Notes: a model not told the origin generated them from the letters alone. DNA of 64,000 nt from Buxus sempervirens (GCA_947561395.2 OX387193.1:34980255-35044254), one strand, 5' to 3'. Counted from the stretch's first letter, positions 46,296 to 58,540 are shown. Numbers and translations are program-made.

Positions 46296-46839
46296 TAGGG
46301 GTGGCAATCGGTCGAATATGGTACGGATCTGCTAAGATCCGAATCTGATCCGAAAAAAATTTACCGATATCCGAATTCGATCTGATATCTGACGGATCTT
46401 TAATACTTAAATCCGAATTCGAAATTCAATGAATATCCGAATTCCGAATTCGATCCGATATCCGATCCTAAATCCGAATTCAAAACCGAAATCCGAATTT
46501 GAGCTTGTTTGAACCTGAAACTTTAAAAAACAATTTTAACAATTAAAGTAAATTCAACTATAAATTTTAACACAAATCCAAGTGTCTAATGATCAAATGA
46601 AAAATTAACCCATTTAACTTATGGTTGAACCATGGTCTGGGCTAAGTTTATATATATTATAAGTATGTTTTCGGTTCGGATCTTTTTCGGATCGGATACA
46701 TGTATATCCGAATCCGAATCCGAAAAAATTCGGATCTGAAATTCGAGATCCGTATCCGAACCGTGGATCTAAATCCTATATCCGAATTTGGTAATTTCGG
46801 ATCGGATTCGGATATATATCCGACCCATTGCCAGCCCTA
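46296..46839. mobile_element. hAT-like MITE, 544 bp
   Basis: Ends are TAGGGGTGGCAAT / ATTGCCAGCCCTA. An exact 8-bp duplication CATATGCT (46288-46295, 46840-46847) flanks it. The interior is packed with ATCCGAATTCGGAT-type words in both directions. No transposase. Confidence 0.93.
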
Positions 46840-46847
46840 CATATGCT

Positions 46848-47557
46848 GATTTAAAATTAAAGCAATTAGATGCTCTTATTCTTATAAATAACTAAAAAAG
46901 AAAGGCAATATGCAATAAACAATATTGCTTTCAAACCGACGTCGCCTTCACTAAAATCCTATCGTTTTGGTTGATCGTATTGATCTTCAAAACGGCAAGG
47001 GCCTTGGCAGAGCAGTGGAGCACCCTTATGCACACAATCAGCTCGCTAGCCACAGAGGTAACAACACAAGACTGCTTTCAATCGCAAGAATCAAATCATG
47101 ATCTAGCCTAGGCATGTCAATTGGTTCGGTCCAAATTAAACGAGAGAAAATTTATTTGGTTCGTTTACACTTTCTTTGGAAGCAACCAAACCGAATTAAA
47201 CTGAAGTGCACACACACACATATTATTCAAACATTTTGCAATGAATAATTTAGATTCTACGACCAATTGAACCAACCAAAATGCCTTTAACAAACGTCAG
47301 CCAAGAAAGAGGTCTCAAATTTAATCCCTGTCAGCCTTCCCAGGAGGGACATCATTCATCCATATATACAGGAAAACCCCATTTAAAACAATTCTATTAT
47401 CCAAGTACATGCTATAGTGAAGACACAACATAAATCCGACCCAGGTCTAAAGGCCTTCAAAGCATAGAATGTATGCTTCATTTAGAGCATAAAATCAATA
47501 ATAGCAGTATATCAGTACTAGCGGAGTCAAGTGGCTGTCGATCTCAAGGATACTACA
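46848..47557. other. Downstream region of the GPRP gene
   Basis: This holds the 3' UTR of the minus-strand GPRP gene (about 47,330-47,557, extent not fixed) and intergenic DNA with a worn GGTTCGGTCCAAATTAAACG-type repeat near 47,120-47,220. No other gene is seen. Confidence 0.5.
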
Positions 47558-48534
47558 TCATTTCCACTTTTTAAACTTGCCTCCAAACATCCCATGCCGG
47601 CCAAACTTCCCGTGCTTCCCGAATTTCCCATGCTTGAATTTTCCGTGTTTGAACTTCCCCTGGTGATGCCCATAGTAAGCTCCATGGCCCAGATGATGTG
47701 CACCATGTGACATCTGGTGTGCACCATAAGCAGCGGCGGCGGCAGCAGCACCACCGGCTAGCATTCCCCCAAGGCCAGGTCCATGTCCATATCCATGTCC
47801 TGCAGATAGCAGCCTCAGGGATCAACCAATACTTATATTAAAAAAAAAAAAAATCAGAGAATGACATCATAGCCTGTGGAGCCAGCAAAGAACTCAGTTG
47901 AAAACTAGAGCAGTTGCAGAAGATTGGGTTTTTATTCCAAAAATATAGCTAGGAGTATGATATTTAGACATCAAGAGACAATGTCTGAAACAAAAATCTC
48001 AACATCATTTATGAAATGATTCCTACTCATTTTTTCTGCAATTTAGATTCACTGAAGCATTTCTTTTGGCAACTACTACTTCTCACAGCTAATAGAGGAT
48101 GCATAAAAGATTTCAATTTGAGCTTTTTCAACTCGTAAATCATAGAAATCATCCTACATGTTTTAAGTATCAATTTCTGTTTCTACAAAAAAATGGATAA
48201 CATTTGGCACCACAAACAACCTCAAGTATATAAATTGCTTGTCCATATTACCTGGATAAGGGGCAGAAGGACCAGGGTAACCGGTTGGTGGGTATGCACC
48301 TGGAGGGGGATATCCTGCAGGTGGGTAGCCTGGTGGTGGATACCCTGATGGTGGATATCCCTGAGGTGGGTATCCTGAAGGAGGATATCCTTGAGGAGGG
48401 TATCCTTGTGGAGGGTATGCTCCGGGTGGTGCAGGATAATGTCCATGTGGATATGCAGCAAGACCATGAGCAAGGTGTGAGAAAAACCCTTTGTCAGATG
48501 ACTCGTGATCATGTTTGTCCTTGCCACCACCCAT
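47558..48534 (-). CDS. GPRP: Glycine/proline-rich protein, GPRP (XYPPX) type, 174 aa
   Basis: Exons are 48534-48252 and 47799-47558, with a 452-bp GT-AG intron splitting a Gly codon. The N-terminus MGGGKDKHDHESSDKGFFSH is the family signature. Residues about 30-90 are tandem GYPPx repeats (QGYPPSGYPPQG). The second half has GPGLGGMLAGGAAAAAAAYG, a His/Gly-rich stretch and a KFKHGKFKHGKFGKHG array ending GMFGGKFKKWK. All three zones match plant GPRP proteins, small proteins of unsettled function linked in the literature to growth and stress; the Ala run may be a membrane segment (inference). The frame is intact and the gene is not inside a transposon. A hAT MITE lies about 720 bp past its stop codon. 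Confidence 0.95.
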
Positions 48535-50553
48535 TTTTCTTCACTGAAAAACTAATGCCCCAACTGTTGACAGAAAAGTGACCTGTTAGAGCAGCTACAA
48601 GCATACAATAATCAACAGTGCACGTATCAGAGGCAGATGGAATGCATATATACAATTGAGTCTAATCAAGCTACTGGAACTAAAACTCATTGCTTTTCTT
48701 TTCTAACGCTCAATAAAATATTTCTCACCTTTTCGCTCATAGATGTGGAAAAAAAAACTTGATTAAAAAATAAGTGTCTAAAATTTATAATAACAAGGAT
48801 CCAAACAAGATAAATTTGAGGCAAGAAGCTAGAAATGATGGATCCAAAATGATGTGGGAAAAACGATACCAAGTGATGCCAATGATGCATTGCAATCTGT
48901 GTAGAATCTGATCTAATCTAGCTGGTCAAGACTGGAACAAGCACAGATGTTCATGCTTTTAATTTCACCATGATCAAAATAAGCAGGACAAGGGGCCAAG
49001 AATGAAGAGTTTAGGCCATTCTCTCCTTCACTCCTTGACTATCAAAAGCTATGGCCAACATCTATCTGTACTCTATATAATGCAAAGCAGTTCCTTGGAA
49101 TTGTATATTCCTATGGGGGCAACTTGCTCATTTTTATTTTCACTTTCCAAAAATACCCTTGAATAGTTTTTATGCCCTTAAATATCATAAACAATTTCTC
49201 ATATGCCCTTTTCAATTGCATACCACCCACAACTGCAGCCATATATAAGATGACCAATTCAAAATCCTCAATTCCTCATCATGAGAGCAGCCAATCTATC
49301 ATATGGATCAAAATATTACTTAAAGCTCTTCCTGAGCTTTCCAGCAAAAACTTGCTGCTTTACTGCAGCCCTTAGTGAGAGCCTGAACTAATTCACAATC
49401 CATGAAATAATATTCTGGGTGCATATGATTCAGATGTTATTTATTTTCCTTTGCCTTCCCTTTCCTCTTATCTAAAGCCGGTGCTATGCTCAAGCAGTAG
49501 TAGGTCATTTCCCATCCCAACATAAGCACAATATCCAAAACGATAGCAGTAGAAACAACAAAGAACTAACATGTTCACAAATTTTCTTGATTAATGTCTG
49601 AATTCTAACTCAAGACACTTTCACATTGACAATAAGCATGTGGGCCTTATAAAAAAAAAAGAAAAAAGAAAAATAACAAATTGCCTGGGACTTAAACATC
49701 TATCTTTCCCTAACATGATACCCAATACATCTTATTTAGTAGTTATTTTAGAAGAATGAATAGCTTTGGCAACAGACCTCTCAGGTTTCCTTGCATGTTG
49801 ACGCCCCATGAAAAACCAACCAACAGACAACACCAGTCTCAGACAAAATGGTACGTCTTTTAGTTTGAGGTTTATCTTATGAATTCCATATGAAGTGCCT
49901 CTGAACAGCTCTGTGTGTATTTTGCTCTGTTTTGTTCTAAACAAATGCAGATCACAACAAAGATCTCACCAGGGAAAAAAGCAAACCCTAGAAATCCTAA
50001 GGAGATTTCTCAAATATATTTTTTCTGGGCCCATCTGTTTTTCTATCCTCAGGAAATTGCCACTAAACATCAACAGAAAGCACTGTTACTTACAGATTCA
50101 CACATACGCACAAGGGGGAATATCCCGTAATCTAAAACTTCAATGTGAAAGAGGAAAAGACCCAAAGAACTTAGGACGGAAAATCATCCTCATTCCTCAT
50201 TCCAAAAGAAAAAAACAAAAAGAAAGTCGCTGAACAAGATCCAGAACAGCACTAAAGAGAAAGAGATCTAAATACCATATTTCATATATGATTCAACGGA
50301 AAAAAGAAAAAAAAGGTAATTAGAAAGCACTATCGATCACTCTCAAACAAAATATAAAAGACGATCATTCAAAAACACAATAGATGCAACTTTAAACATT
50401 TCATCGATCATAGCCAAACTAACCGTAAAACATTTCGAGAGCTGAAGCTCCAAATCGCTGATCATAAATATAATCCGGAAATATAATTTTGTTCATAAAG
50501 ATCAAATCAAAATCCACAATAAGATTATTCCAAGAGAAGAGAAGACAGTTTAC
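48535..50553 (-). other. GPRP 5' UTR exon 2 (48535-48563) and predicted 2-kb leader intron
   Basis: On the minus strand a good acceptor CTGTCAACAG ends at 48564, 30 bp before the ATG. A donor CG|GTAAACTG lies at 50553. The stretch between shows no coding domain. A leader intron of this kind fits GPRP genes, but only transcript data would prove it. Confidence 0.6.
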
Positions 50554-50672
50554 CGATTTCGATTGGAATCTCCGTCCCGATTGCTTTCAATATCACTGTC
50601 TGCAGAATTGGGAATCTATTTTTTGGCAAGTGACGAGAGGTGTTTGCGTATAAATACGTTTTGGGTATTTAT
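50554..50672 (-). promoter_or_regulatory. GPRP first leader exon and core promoter (predicted)
   Basis: The minus strand carries TATA-like GTATTTATAC (50648-50657) and ATAAATA (50666-50672). Transcription from about 50,620 would give a leader of some 65 nt ending at the donor at 50553. Confidence 0.5.
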
Positions 50673-51780
50673 GAATTCCGTGTTGGGCAGGAAACGCGTT
50701 CTATCCATTCCCACGCACCGAGGCTTAATCCCGAAGGAATTTGTTGGGATTGGAGAAAAAGTAGGGGAAAGATATTTCTTAAAAATAATTCAGATTTAGT
50801 CTATTAATTCTTAAGAATTAAGAATGAATAATACTTTTTAAAATTATTGTGAATCAGTATCATTTTATTGGACTTGTGCTTTATGTTTTCTTTTCTTTTT
50901 GCTTCATTTTTGCACATCCAATGTCCTTTCTTATTTCCTTCTTTCATACCAAGCACTTTATTTAGGGCTCATGACTCAATGGGTTAGAAAAAAGAAATTA
51001 GGCTCAACTGATTTGACTAGAGATTTTGTTTTGAAGACTTGACAGATTAAAGCAAGGATGGCCTTTCATCCTTTTGCAGAAGTTGTGACAACTTGGTTTA
51101 GATATTCGATGCAAATTTAGTTCAGGAATTGTTTTCATCCTTTTGTTCTTATTCTTTTTTCTCTACCCCAGTGTGGGGTGGCTAGACACAACACGGGTAT
51201 CTGAATAACACGAACAAGCCTGAAGTGTTTCACTAGCGATTCTTGATTCGAGATGCATGAAGGATGGCCTCTCATCCTTTCTCAAAGACATGATGCTAAA
51301 GCCAGCCTTGACCCTTAGCTGGTTTAGGCATTTTTCTTTCTTTTTCTTTTCCTCTCTTTGCTTTCAGGGATTGCTCTGCCCCAATTTAAAGATAGGTGTG
51401 GAAGGAAAATCAGGGTTTGGATCAGGAAAGGATTGCCACTGGCTTAGTCAAGGTTCTCATGGGAGCAGTATCTTGCACCCAGCTGAAGACACCTTTGAGC
51501 AACTTGGTATCTTTCCATGATCATGGTCGTGGCAAAAAAGGTGGTGGTCTCAGAGCGAAGTCATCATCCACCGAGCACTTATCAATTTTTTTCTTTTCTT
51601 TTATTATTATTATTTTAAATTTTGCATGAAAGTAAAAGTATGCAGAAACTCTTACAAAATGATTGATCCCGCCTGGGATGGTCGGTGCAAAAAAGTAAAA
51701 TTTAACTTAACCTGAAAATGGTGGACTCGGAGAAGAACCACATTCGGGAGTTGGTTGCTCCTTGCAACCTTACTTGATTT
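50673..51780. other. GPRP upstream region passing into Tat-like remnant
   Basis: To about 50,800 this is the promoter region. From about 51,400-51,550 the minus strand gives a fragment KVFSWVQDTAPMRTLTKP that may be decayed polyprotein. No gene is seen. Confidence 0.4.
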
Positions 51781-51783
51781 TTT

Positions 51784-53285
51784 TCAACTTGTTCCTCTTG
51801 AAGATGCCCCCTTGTGATCTGGAAGAGGGTTTTGAGTCACAGCAGTGGCTAGTGTGTTGGTTGGAGCAGGAGGGTCCACAGTGAGTTTGCTGGTGTCAAT
51901 CAAATCTTGGATCTCATGTCTCAGATCCCAACATTGGTTGGTGTTATGTCTCGGTGCCCCTGAGTGGTACTCACATCTCTCATTAGGACTGTAGTTCTTG
52001 CCGATGAATGTTTTAGGATTTGACAGCTTTATTTGCAAATACCCTCCTTTCAGTAATGTTGGTAATAACTCAACTAGTGTGTATGGAAGTGGAGTGAATA
52101 CTCTTCTCAGCCTTGCCTCCATTTCTTCTCTTGTCCTTCTCGGTGGACCCTGATATGGTACAGCCATTTGTCCCTGGTTCTGTGGAACTGGTGTCAGGGG
52201 CCTCTAGGAGATGTGATAAGGTCGAGTAGGCTGCACATAGTTCACTGCCTGCCCCTCAGTTCTCCATGGTTGCTCTTGCCCCTGGCTTCTATTACCCTGA
52301 TTCCCCATTGGCCTCCTCTAAGTGGCATTCTGCCCACTGCTATCTATCTTTCCTAATCTTACCGCATCTTCAATTTTGTCAACTGTCAGAATCAAGTCAC
52401 TGAAACTTGCAAAACTTTGCCCCAGTAACAGAGTGAAGAAAGGTTGACCAAGCGATGCTATAAACAAAGACGTCAACTCTTGCTCTAGCAGTGGTGGCTT
52501 GACCATTGTTGCCAGCTCTTTCCATCTCTTAGCATAGTCTCAAATTAACTCATGACTCTTCTTTGCCAACCTTTGCAGCTCTGCCCTTGTTTGAACCATC
52601 TGGCTGTTCCGACAAGATTGCTGAATGAATACCGCAGCGAGGTCATTCCAGGTCTTTATCTTTGCTTTGTCTAAACTCAAAAACCAATAATAGGCAACCG
52701 CAGTTAAAGACCGCTAAAAGAACTGTACCATGATTTTCTCGTCTTTTGCATATTGGCACATGTCGCTAGAATATGACCTTAAGTGGTTTAGTGGACAGCC
52801 AGTGCCATCAAACTGGTGCAATTCGGGACATTTGAACTTGGTAGGGAGTGTATGTCTGAGAAAAAGTAGAGGTTTTACAAAGTAGCCTCACTCTGAACTG
52901 TGTTTGGCTATAGTTGCTTCAGAAGATCTTCCTTCATGGTCATTAGACGGGCCTCGAATTGGGCTTCCTGCGTTCTATACTAGTCTTCTTCGTCTTGCCC
53001 TAGTTGGACAGGTGTGAACTGTTCTTGCTGCTGTATTGGGTGGACAAGATCTGCCACAGGAGGTGGGAGTGGAACGGCTTGTGGTGGCGGATGTGGCAGT
53101 GCCATAGGTGGAGGTTGTGCTGGATGTGGCGGAAGCGGTACTGTTGGCACTTCTACCCGTGGTGGTTGGTGCTGTTGAGTGACCAGAGTTGTCGGTTGAA
53201 CTTGCTTTAGATCCCTGATCTCTGCCATGAGGGACTGAATAACCATAGTCATACTTTCGACCTTTTGGGTTAGGTCTTTAACCAC
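51784..53285 (-). pseudogene. Gypsy (Tat-like) gag remnant
   Basis: Minus-strand pieces in order: 53285-52980, a coiled N-terminal part (VKDLTQKVESMTMVIQSLMA) then a Pro/Gln-rich stretch; 52506-52318 with ELTSLFIASLGQPFFTLLLG; and 52167-51784 with RLRRVFTPLPYTLVELLPTL and CEYHSGAPRHNTNQCWDLRH, the His/Cys motif typical of Tat/Ogre-lineage gag. Stops separate the pieces and no protease, RT or integrase follows, so the element is cut off just after gag. It probably belongs with the primer site at about 58,930 and the LTR end beyond. Confidence 0.82.
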
Positions 53286-53589
53286 TTGGGTTTGACTAGA
53301 TTCTGCTTAGTACTGCACTGGTGGAGTCTGATTCCTTGTACATCCATATCTAGTCTTTTGTGAGATCGAAGATTGTATGGGCTCTTGGGAGCAATTTTGG
53401 ATACCTGTTGACCATTTTGCAAAAGTTAGTGCATTTCTTTGGCAAATTAATCATATTTTTTTTATGCTTTTTGCTTTTGAACTTATCTGTAGATTCTTAT
53501 GAAAATTCCTCTTTGCCATGGTCAATTGAGATCAGATTTGTGATCTGATTTAGATGGATGGAAGCAAGTTAGGAACAATCTTTGAGAAT

Positions 53590-54040
53590 GTATCATTGAT
53601 CTATTTTTAGTTACACGAAGGCAACTGGGAGAGAGAACCTGAAGGAATGATCTGTTTTAGCTGCACAAAGACAACTGGGAGAGAGAACCCAAAAGAATGA
53701 TTTTTTTTTGGTCGCACGAGGGCAACTGGGAAAGAGAACCCTATGTCTACTGGTTTGTTTTAATCGTCTGTAGACGACTGGGAATGAGAACCCAAAGGAT
53801 AGGTCTGTTTTAGTTTCACAAAGGCAACTGGGAGAGAGAACCCAAGGAATGATCTGTTTTAGTTGCATGAAAGCCACTGGGGAAGAGAACCCTATGTCTA
53901 TTGGTCTGTTTTAGAAAGAGAACCCAAGGGATTGGTCTGTTTTAGCTGCGTCAAGTCAGCAAGGAAAGGGAACCTAAAGAATTTGATCTATTTTAGTCGC
54001 TTGCAACAAGGAAAGAGAACCTCTTGGTTCATGCCCTAAT
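53590..54040. repeat. About 55-bp tandem array in Tat-like leader
   Basis: Roughly eight units built on GGCAACTGGGAGAGAGAACC, CCAAAGGAATGATCTG and TTTTAG.TGCA. Units vary by several bases. No coding sense. Confidence 0.88.
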
Positions 54041-54074
54041 GAACCGGAGATAGTTTATAATGAATTGAACTCAG

Positions 54075-54475
54075 TATCACGGGGTTGGACTTATGTCTCC
54101 GCAGGGGTGGGCTAAAAAACAGCAACACCCGGGCTCACCCAACTGGTCTTCGATTTAAGAATTAGTCGCCAGGTGCCACAATGTTTGGACTCAAGTCGAG
54201 TCTTTGCAGGGGAAGGGCTAAAAACAGCCACCTCAAAGTTCACTCAGTTGGTCTTCGATTTAAGAATCGGTCATCGGGTACCACAATTTTTGGACTTATG
54301 TCTCCGTAGGGGGTAAGCTAAAAAGCAAATACCTGGGCTCACCCAATTGGTCTCCAATTTAAGCATCAGTCACCAGGCGCCACAATTTTTGGACTTATGT
54401 CTCCACAAGGGAAGGGCTAAAAATAGCTGCCTCCGAGCTCATTTGAAGGGTTGGTCTTGACAGGGCCATCTTCAG
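54075..54475. repeat. About 105-bp tandem array in Tat-like leader
   Basis: Four units start GGACTTATGTCTCCGCAGG or a close variant (near 54,083, 54,187, 54,291 and 54,391) and end with TCACCAGGCGCCACAATTT-type sequence. Confidence 0.88.
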
Positions 54476-55534
54476 ACGCCACCAATTTAGATCGTTGGAT
54501 CTAGGGCAAAAACCGAGTGATCTTGTGAATAAGATGCATTCGGGTGTGATCCGAGTTCAATCCATGAGCACTTTAAGAAACGCCTATAGGTATTAATATT
54601 AGAATAATTAAGGAGTAGGATTCGAAGGAAGGGGTCTAATGTTGTAAGACCCCAGTTTTGAGTAGAAAAAATAATAATAATAATAATAAACAATATAAAA
54701 TAGTAGATAAAATAAAATATACGCAAAAGTATGAACACATGGATTTATGGACAGGCTTGATCAAAATTTATTTATTGCTGGAGATTTGTGGTCATTAGTT
54801 GTCAAAGAGAATAACCTAAGTGGCCGGAACATGTAGGGTTTCCAGTGGGCGAGCGCGCATAGGATCAAGGGTTTAAAGAGTTATCGAGCGGCGTATGTAT
54901 CGCAAGGTAAATATACCAAAAGGGGAAATTAGGGTTTGGGTTTAAACGAATACTCGTATCGTACTTGTGGAAATATTTTCGTTAGTCTCGTTATCTGGAG
55001 AACTGGGCGACTTGGCGATTGCGGCTGTTAATGGCGATTAGGGTTATTCCCGTGAAGAACAAGAATCGGAAGAAATACTAGGAGGTTATTGGAGTCGGAT
55101 TTCTGCGGGTTATTTCTCTCGTGAGCAGAGGATTCGTGCGGCTACCATTTCATCTTCGTGCGCAGCCGGAGTCGTGCTCGGCCGGTTGTGGAAGATGCTG
55201 TTGTTCTGGGATTAAGCGCATACGGTGAGTAGCACTGATTTACAACTGGGTTTTGTACTTGATGTTTTCGTGAGCTTATTCTGATGCATGGTTTGTATAT
55301 TAAGTGATGTATGAGTTTTCTGGTTTTTTTGGTTTTCTGGAAATGACATGAACAGAGTCTCCGGACTGAATTTTATCTTTAAAAATAAAAGTGTTTATAT
55401 TAAATCCAAATATGGTTGGGAAGTCTCCTGGGAGTATTAGGAGTGTAGTAGAACAATTACAGGGGTAAACAAACCGGCCAGTCATGTAGATCTTGGAATA
55501 ACAGAGAAATGAAAATCACAGGGGGTATCCGCCC

Positions 55535-55790
55535 ACCTCGCGCTCACCGGCGCTCACCTAAGAGGTAGGCGCCCCGTTAAATACCACCCACCGCCGAGCT
55601 CACGCCCGTCTGGCGCTCAGCTCGCGCTCAGCAGAAAACCCTGTGCTCATCTCGCGCAAATCTCGCGCCCACCTCACGTCCGTCTCGCGCTCAGCTCACG
55701 CTCACCTAGCGTCGAGTGAGCGGTGGGTCGATTTTACCCCATTTCCTTACCGCCGACCGGCGCTCACCTCGCGCCCACCTCAGGAAGTGA
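55535..55790. repeat. GCGCTCACC-type GC-rich repeats in LTR
   Basis: Many copies of CTCGCGCTCA, CCGGCGCTCACC and CTCGCGCCCACCTC in a CpG-rich block. Comparable GC-rich blocks lie at 24,420-24,485 and 44,540-44,780 in related LTRs, but with different unit sequences. Confidence 0.75.
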
Positions 55791-56409
55791 GCGGCAGACC
55801 CTATTTTGCTTACTGAATTGGAGATTTGATTTAACTAAGAGTATTTGGGTTACTTGAGGATTAAACCACTTCACTATTCACTTGTTTGGGAACCCTGGGA
55901 ATCTATTTTGCCTAGGAAACTATTAGAGGAAAATTTAGTGAACTACTTAAAAGCTTTCAAGTTGAGTTTAGGTTATTTATGAATGTTATGCCGGATACCA
56001 AACCACTAAGAGTTACTAGTTACATTTCCTCTGTTTTATACACTGTTTTGATTGAGGAGTTATTCTATTCTGGTTTCACTGGTTTGGAAACTTTAAATGT
56101 ATTGTAAAGATTTCCTTGGTATGAATGAATTGAGTTTTACTTTCAAATGACATGTGTTACGGAAATGAGAAAATACTGAAAGTACTTGAGGTACTGCTTG
56201 GTCCAGAGGGACAAGTGATGAATTGTGATGAGTTTTGCATGATGTGGAATGAATGGTTTTACTTTGATATTGGAATTGAGATTAAACGATGTTTTACTGT
56301 TTTGGTCTAGCTTGTCCTGGATCCAGATGTTTAAGCTTAGTAATGTGATGTTATTGTTGGTTGTTGGAATTGCATGGCCTTGTGTGTTGCCACGACCGGT
56401 GTAGAGCAG

Positions 56410-56529
56410 CCAGAAACCCTGAGTAGGCCTGGTTGTCAATGCAGAAACCCGGGGAGTAGGCCTGCATTGGATGACGAAACCCTGAGTAGGCTGTCATTTC
56501 AGAGTATCCGAAACCCTGAGTAGGCCGGA
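56410..56529 (+). repeat. Hairpin array with constant loop (first array)
   Basis: Four hairpins with loops AAACCCTGAGTAGGC or close: stems CCAG (56410-56432), CAATGCAG (56437-56469), ATGAC (56471-56497) and TCCG (56507-56529). Confidence 0.92.
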
Positions 56530-56720
56530 ACTGTGTACATGGAGGTGTGGAGTGTCTACTTGGCATGTTTAATTTATCAACTAAACAATAGTCATGACAT
56601 TGACCAATGTTGGTACTTGATTTGTTTTGACGTGATATGTTTTATTCGCTGGTTTGTTGGTATTTATGGTTCATGGAATATTGTTTACCGATTATTCGGT
56701 ATTGTACCTCCCGCTGGTGT

Positions 56721-56834
56721 AGAGCAGCCAGAAACCCTGAGTAGGCCTGGTTGTCAATGCAGAAACCCGGGGAGTAGGCCTGCATTAGATGACGCAGTCA
56801 TTTCAATATCCGAAACCCTGAGTGGGCCGGATAT
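56721..56834 (+). repeat. Hairpin array with constant loop (second array)
   Basis: The same four slots: CCAG, CAATGCAG, ATGAC (its loop has shrunk to GCA while both stem arms remain) and ATATCCG (56806-56834). Confidence 0.92.
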
Positions 56835-57412
56835 ACATTTGGAGGTGTGGACATGGTTATGAGAAGACTTTGTGTTATATGACATTGGTATATTCTGGAA
56901 TTATATCTTGAGATACGAAATTATGGTTAATTGCTATATTGTTGTCAGTTAATCATTATTTTATCGATAGCTTCGGGATTGAAAGCGGATTGTTATTGCT
57001 TGATTTACCTGATGGTTTTCCGCACTGATATGAATTGGATTATTGAAGTTTAGTCGGATTATTCGGAATATGTGTGTTATCATCATGGGATATGGTTTAT
57101 AACTGTGGCATGTTTTAGAACTGAAATAAATGTATTTGTGCATGCATGTGCTGCTCACTGGGATATTCGTTTCTCATTCCGTATTGTTTTGTTTTGTTTT
57201 CAGCTGCTCTTGGAGAGGACGATACTTGCGGGTAGTTACTTGGTCATGTGAGTTTATTTTCGTTTGGGATTATTTAGCGCACTCTGTTATATAGTTATTG
57301 TTGTATTCATGTTTTTCCTTCACTCTGATATTGCAATCCTGTGTTTTATAATAACCTCTGGAGACGAGTTACGGGTTTTTCATGTGACTCGGATCCGGGG
57401 CGTTACAAATGT

Positions 57413-58540
57413 GACCAGAGATCGCGATTTTGTATAATTGGAAAAAAAGGGGTCCATTAGGACCAAAAGGCAATATTAACTTTGCAACAAGCGTCTGCAA
57501 ACTGATTTACTGCTTTCATTATGTCTTTGTTCTATCCATTCAAAATTACATTTAAAATTAAAGCATTAAATTGAAATAAAAAGTGTGTGATTCTAAGGGT
57601 TGGTGCCTATCAAAGCACAACTCCTAGACATACTTGTGTAAGGAAGCATGCCCAAGTCCTGACGAGCTTTATCCTTTCACTGCTCTTTCATCTGTTAACA
57701 TGTGACCTCAACAAAACTTACAACTTGTCAGCTAGGGTGAAAATTACATGATGTTCAAAAAGCTGAAAGAGAATGCAATCTTAGGGTTGTTGTAAACTCT
57801 AAGAAAGGATACATTTGATTCAAAAAGGGTAGGTTGAAAAAGGCCTAGTTCTAGGGTTCAATTTTCTTTGTTCTGATCTGGCCTGCTTTCATCTGCTTAA
57901 AGACTGATCTGGACTCAAGATACTTCTTGCGGACTCAATGGGTTGAGGCCCACAGCTCTCAGGACTCAATGCATGGATCTTGGGTGGTTTCCTTGATCAG
58001 AGTTTAGGTAAGCTTCCTAATTTAGGGCTGAGGTAGCCCAAAGTCTAGGGTCCACTCAATTTGATGCAAAAGAAGGCGGGGGTTACTGCCCTTGATGGAC
58101 TCTTGGGTTTTAAATTGATTTTAACTCATCTTCATTTATCATTCACATTTACATTCACATAGTAGTGTGTATCAGAACGTTAGGTGGGAAAAGGATACCC
58201 AGCCCTAGACAAACGCCTACAAGGGTCTGAGCCAAGTACTAGACCCTCGCATACCACGGCAAGAAACCAGTGGCGCTATAGGAATCCAGAAGCCTAGGGG
58301 GATGTTTTACCTTGCTTTCCCTGGCAAGCCACGGGTGCGTGAGGCTAATACCATCCCAAAATTTGTTTATATGATAAAGAAGGGTGGCTGCTAGAGAGGT
58401 CTAGGTTTTGGTAAAGAAGAAATGCCATATTCAAGCCATGTATCATTCAATCGGATCACCCACGCGGGCTCCCTCGCACCTGTCACCCCACATAGTTTAT
58501 ATCAAAGCATATAAACAAACCACAGTGTGCGTGAGTGCAC
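57413..58540. other. Tat-like element leader or LTR sequence
   Basis: This continues the host of the solo LTR. No reading frame or domain is visible. It probably belongs to the leader of the Tat-like element, because it lies between the primer site at about 58,930 and the gag remnant. Confidence 0.45.

Larger units (their letters stand above)
54643..57407 (+). mobile_element. Tekay-type solo LTR, 2765 bp
   Basis: It begins TGTAAGACCCCAGTTTTG and ends CCGGGGCGTTACA. An exact 5-bp duplication AATGT (54638-54642, 57408-57412) flanks it. It carries a GC-rich GCGCTCACC/CTCGCGC repeat zone (55,540-55,790) and two hairpin arrays. The LTR sense is plus by comparison with the Tekay element at 37605. 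Confidence 0.95.

Noticed and set aside
50563..50799. Plus-strand 78-codon frame at the GPRP promoter
   Set aside because: It overlaps the predicted leader exon and promoter on the other strand and has no recognisable domain.
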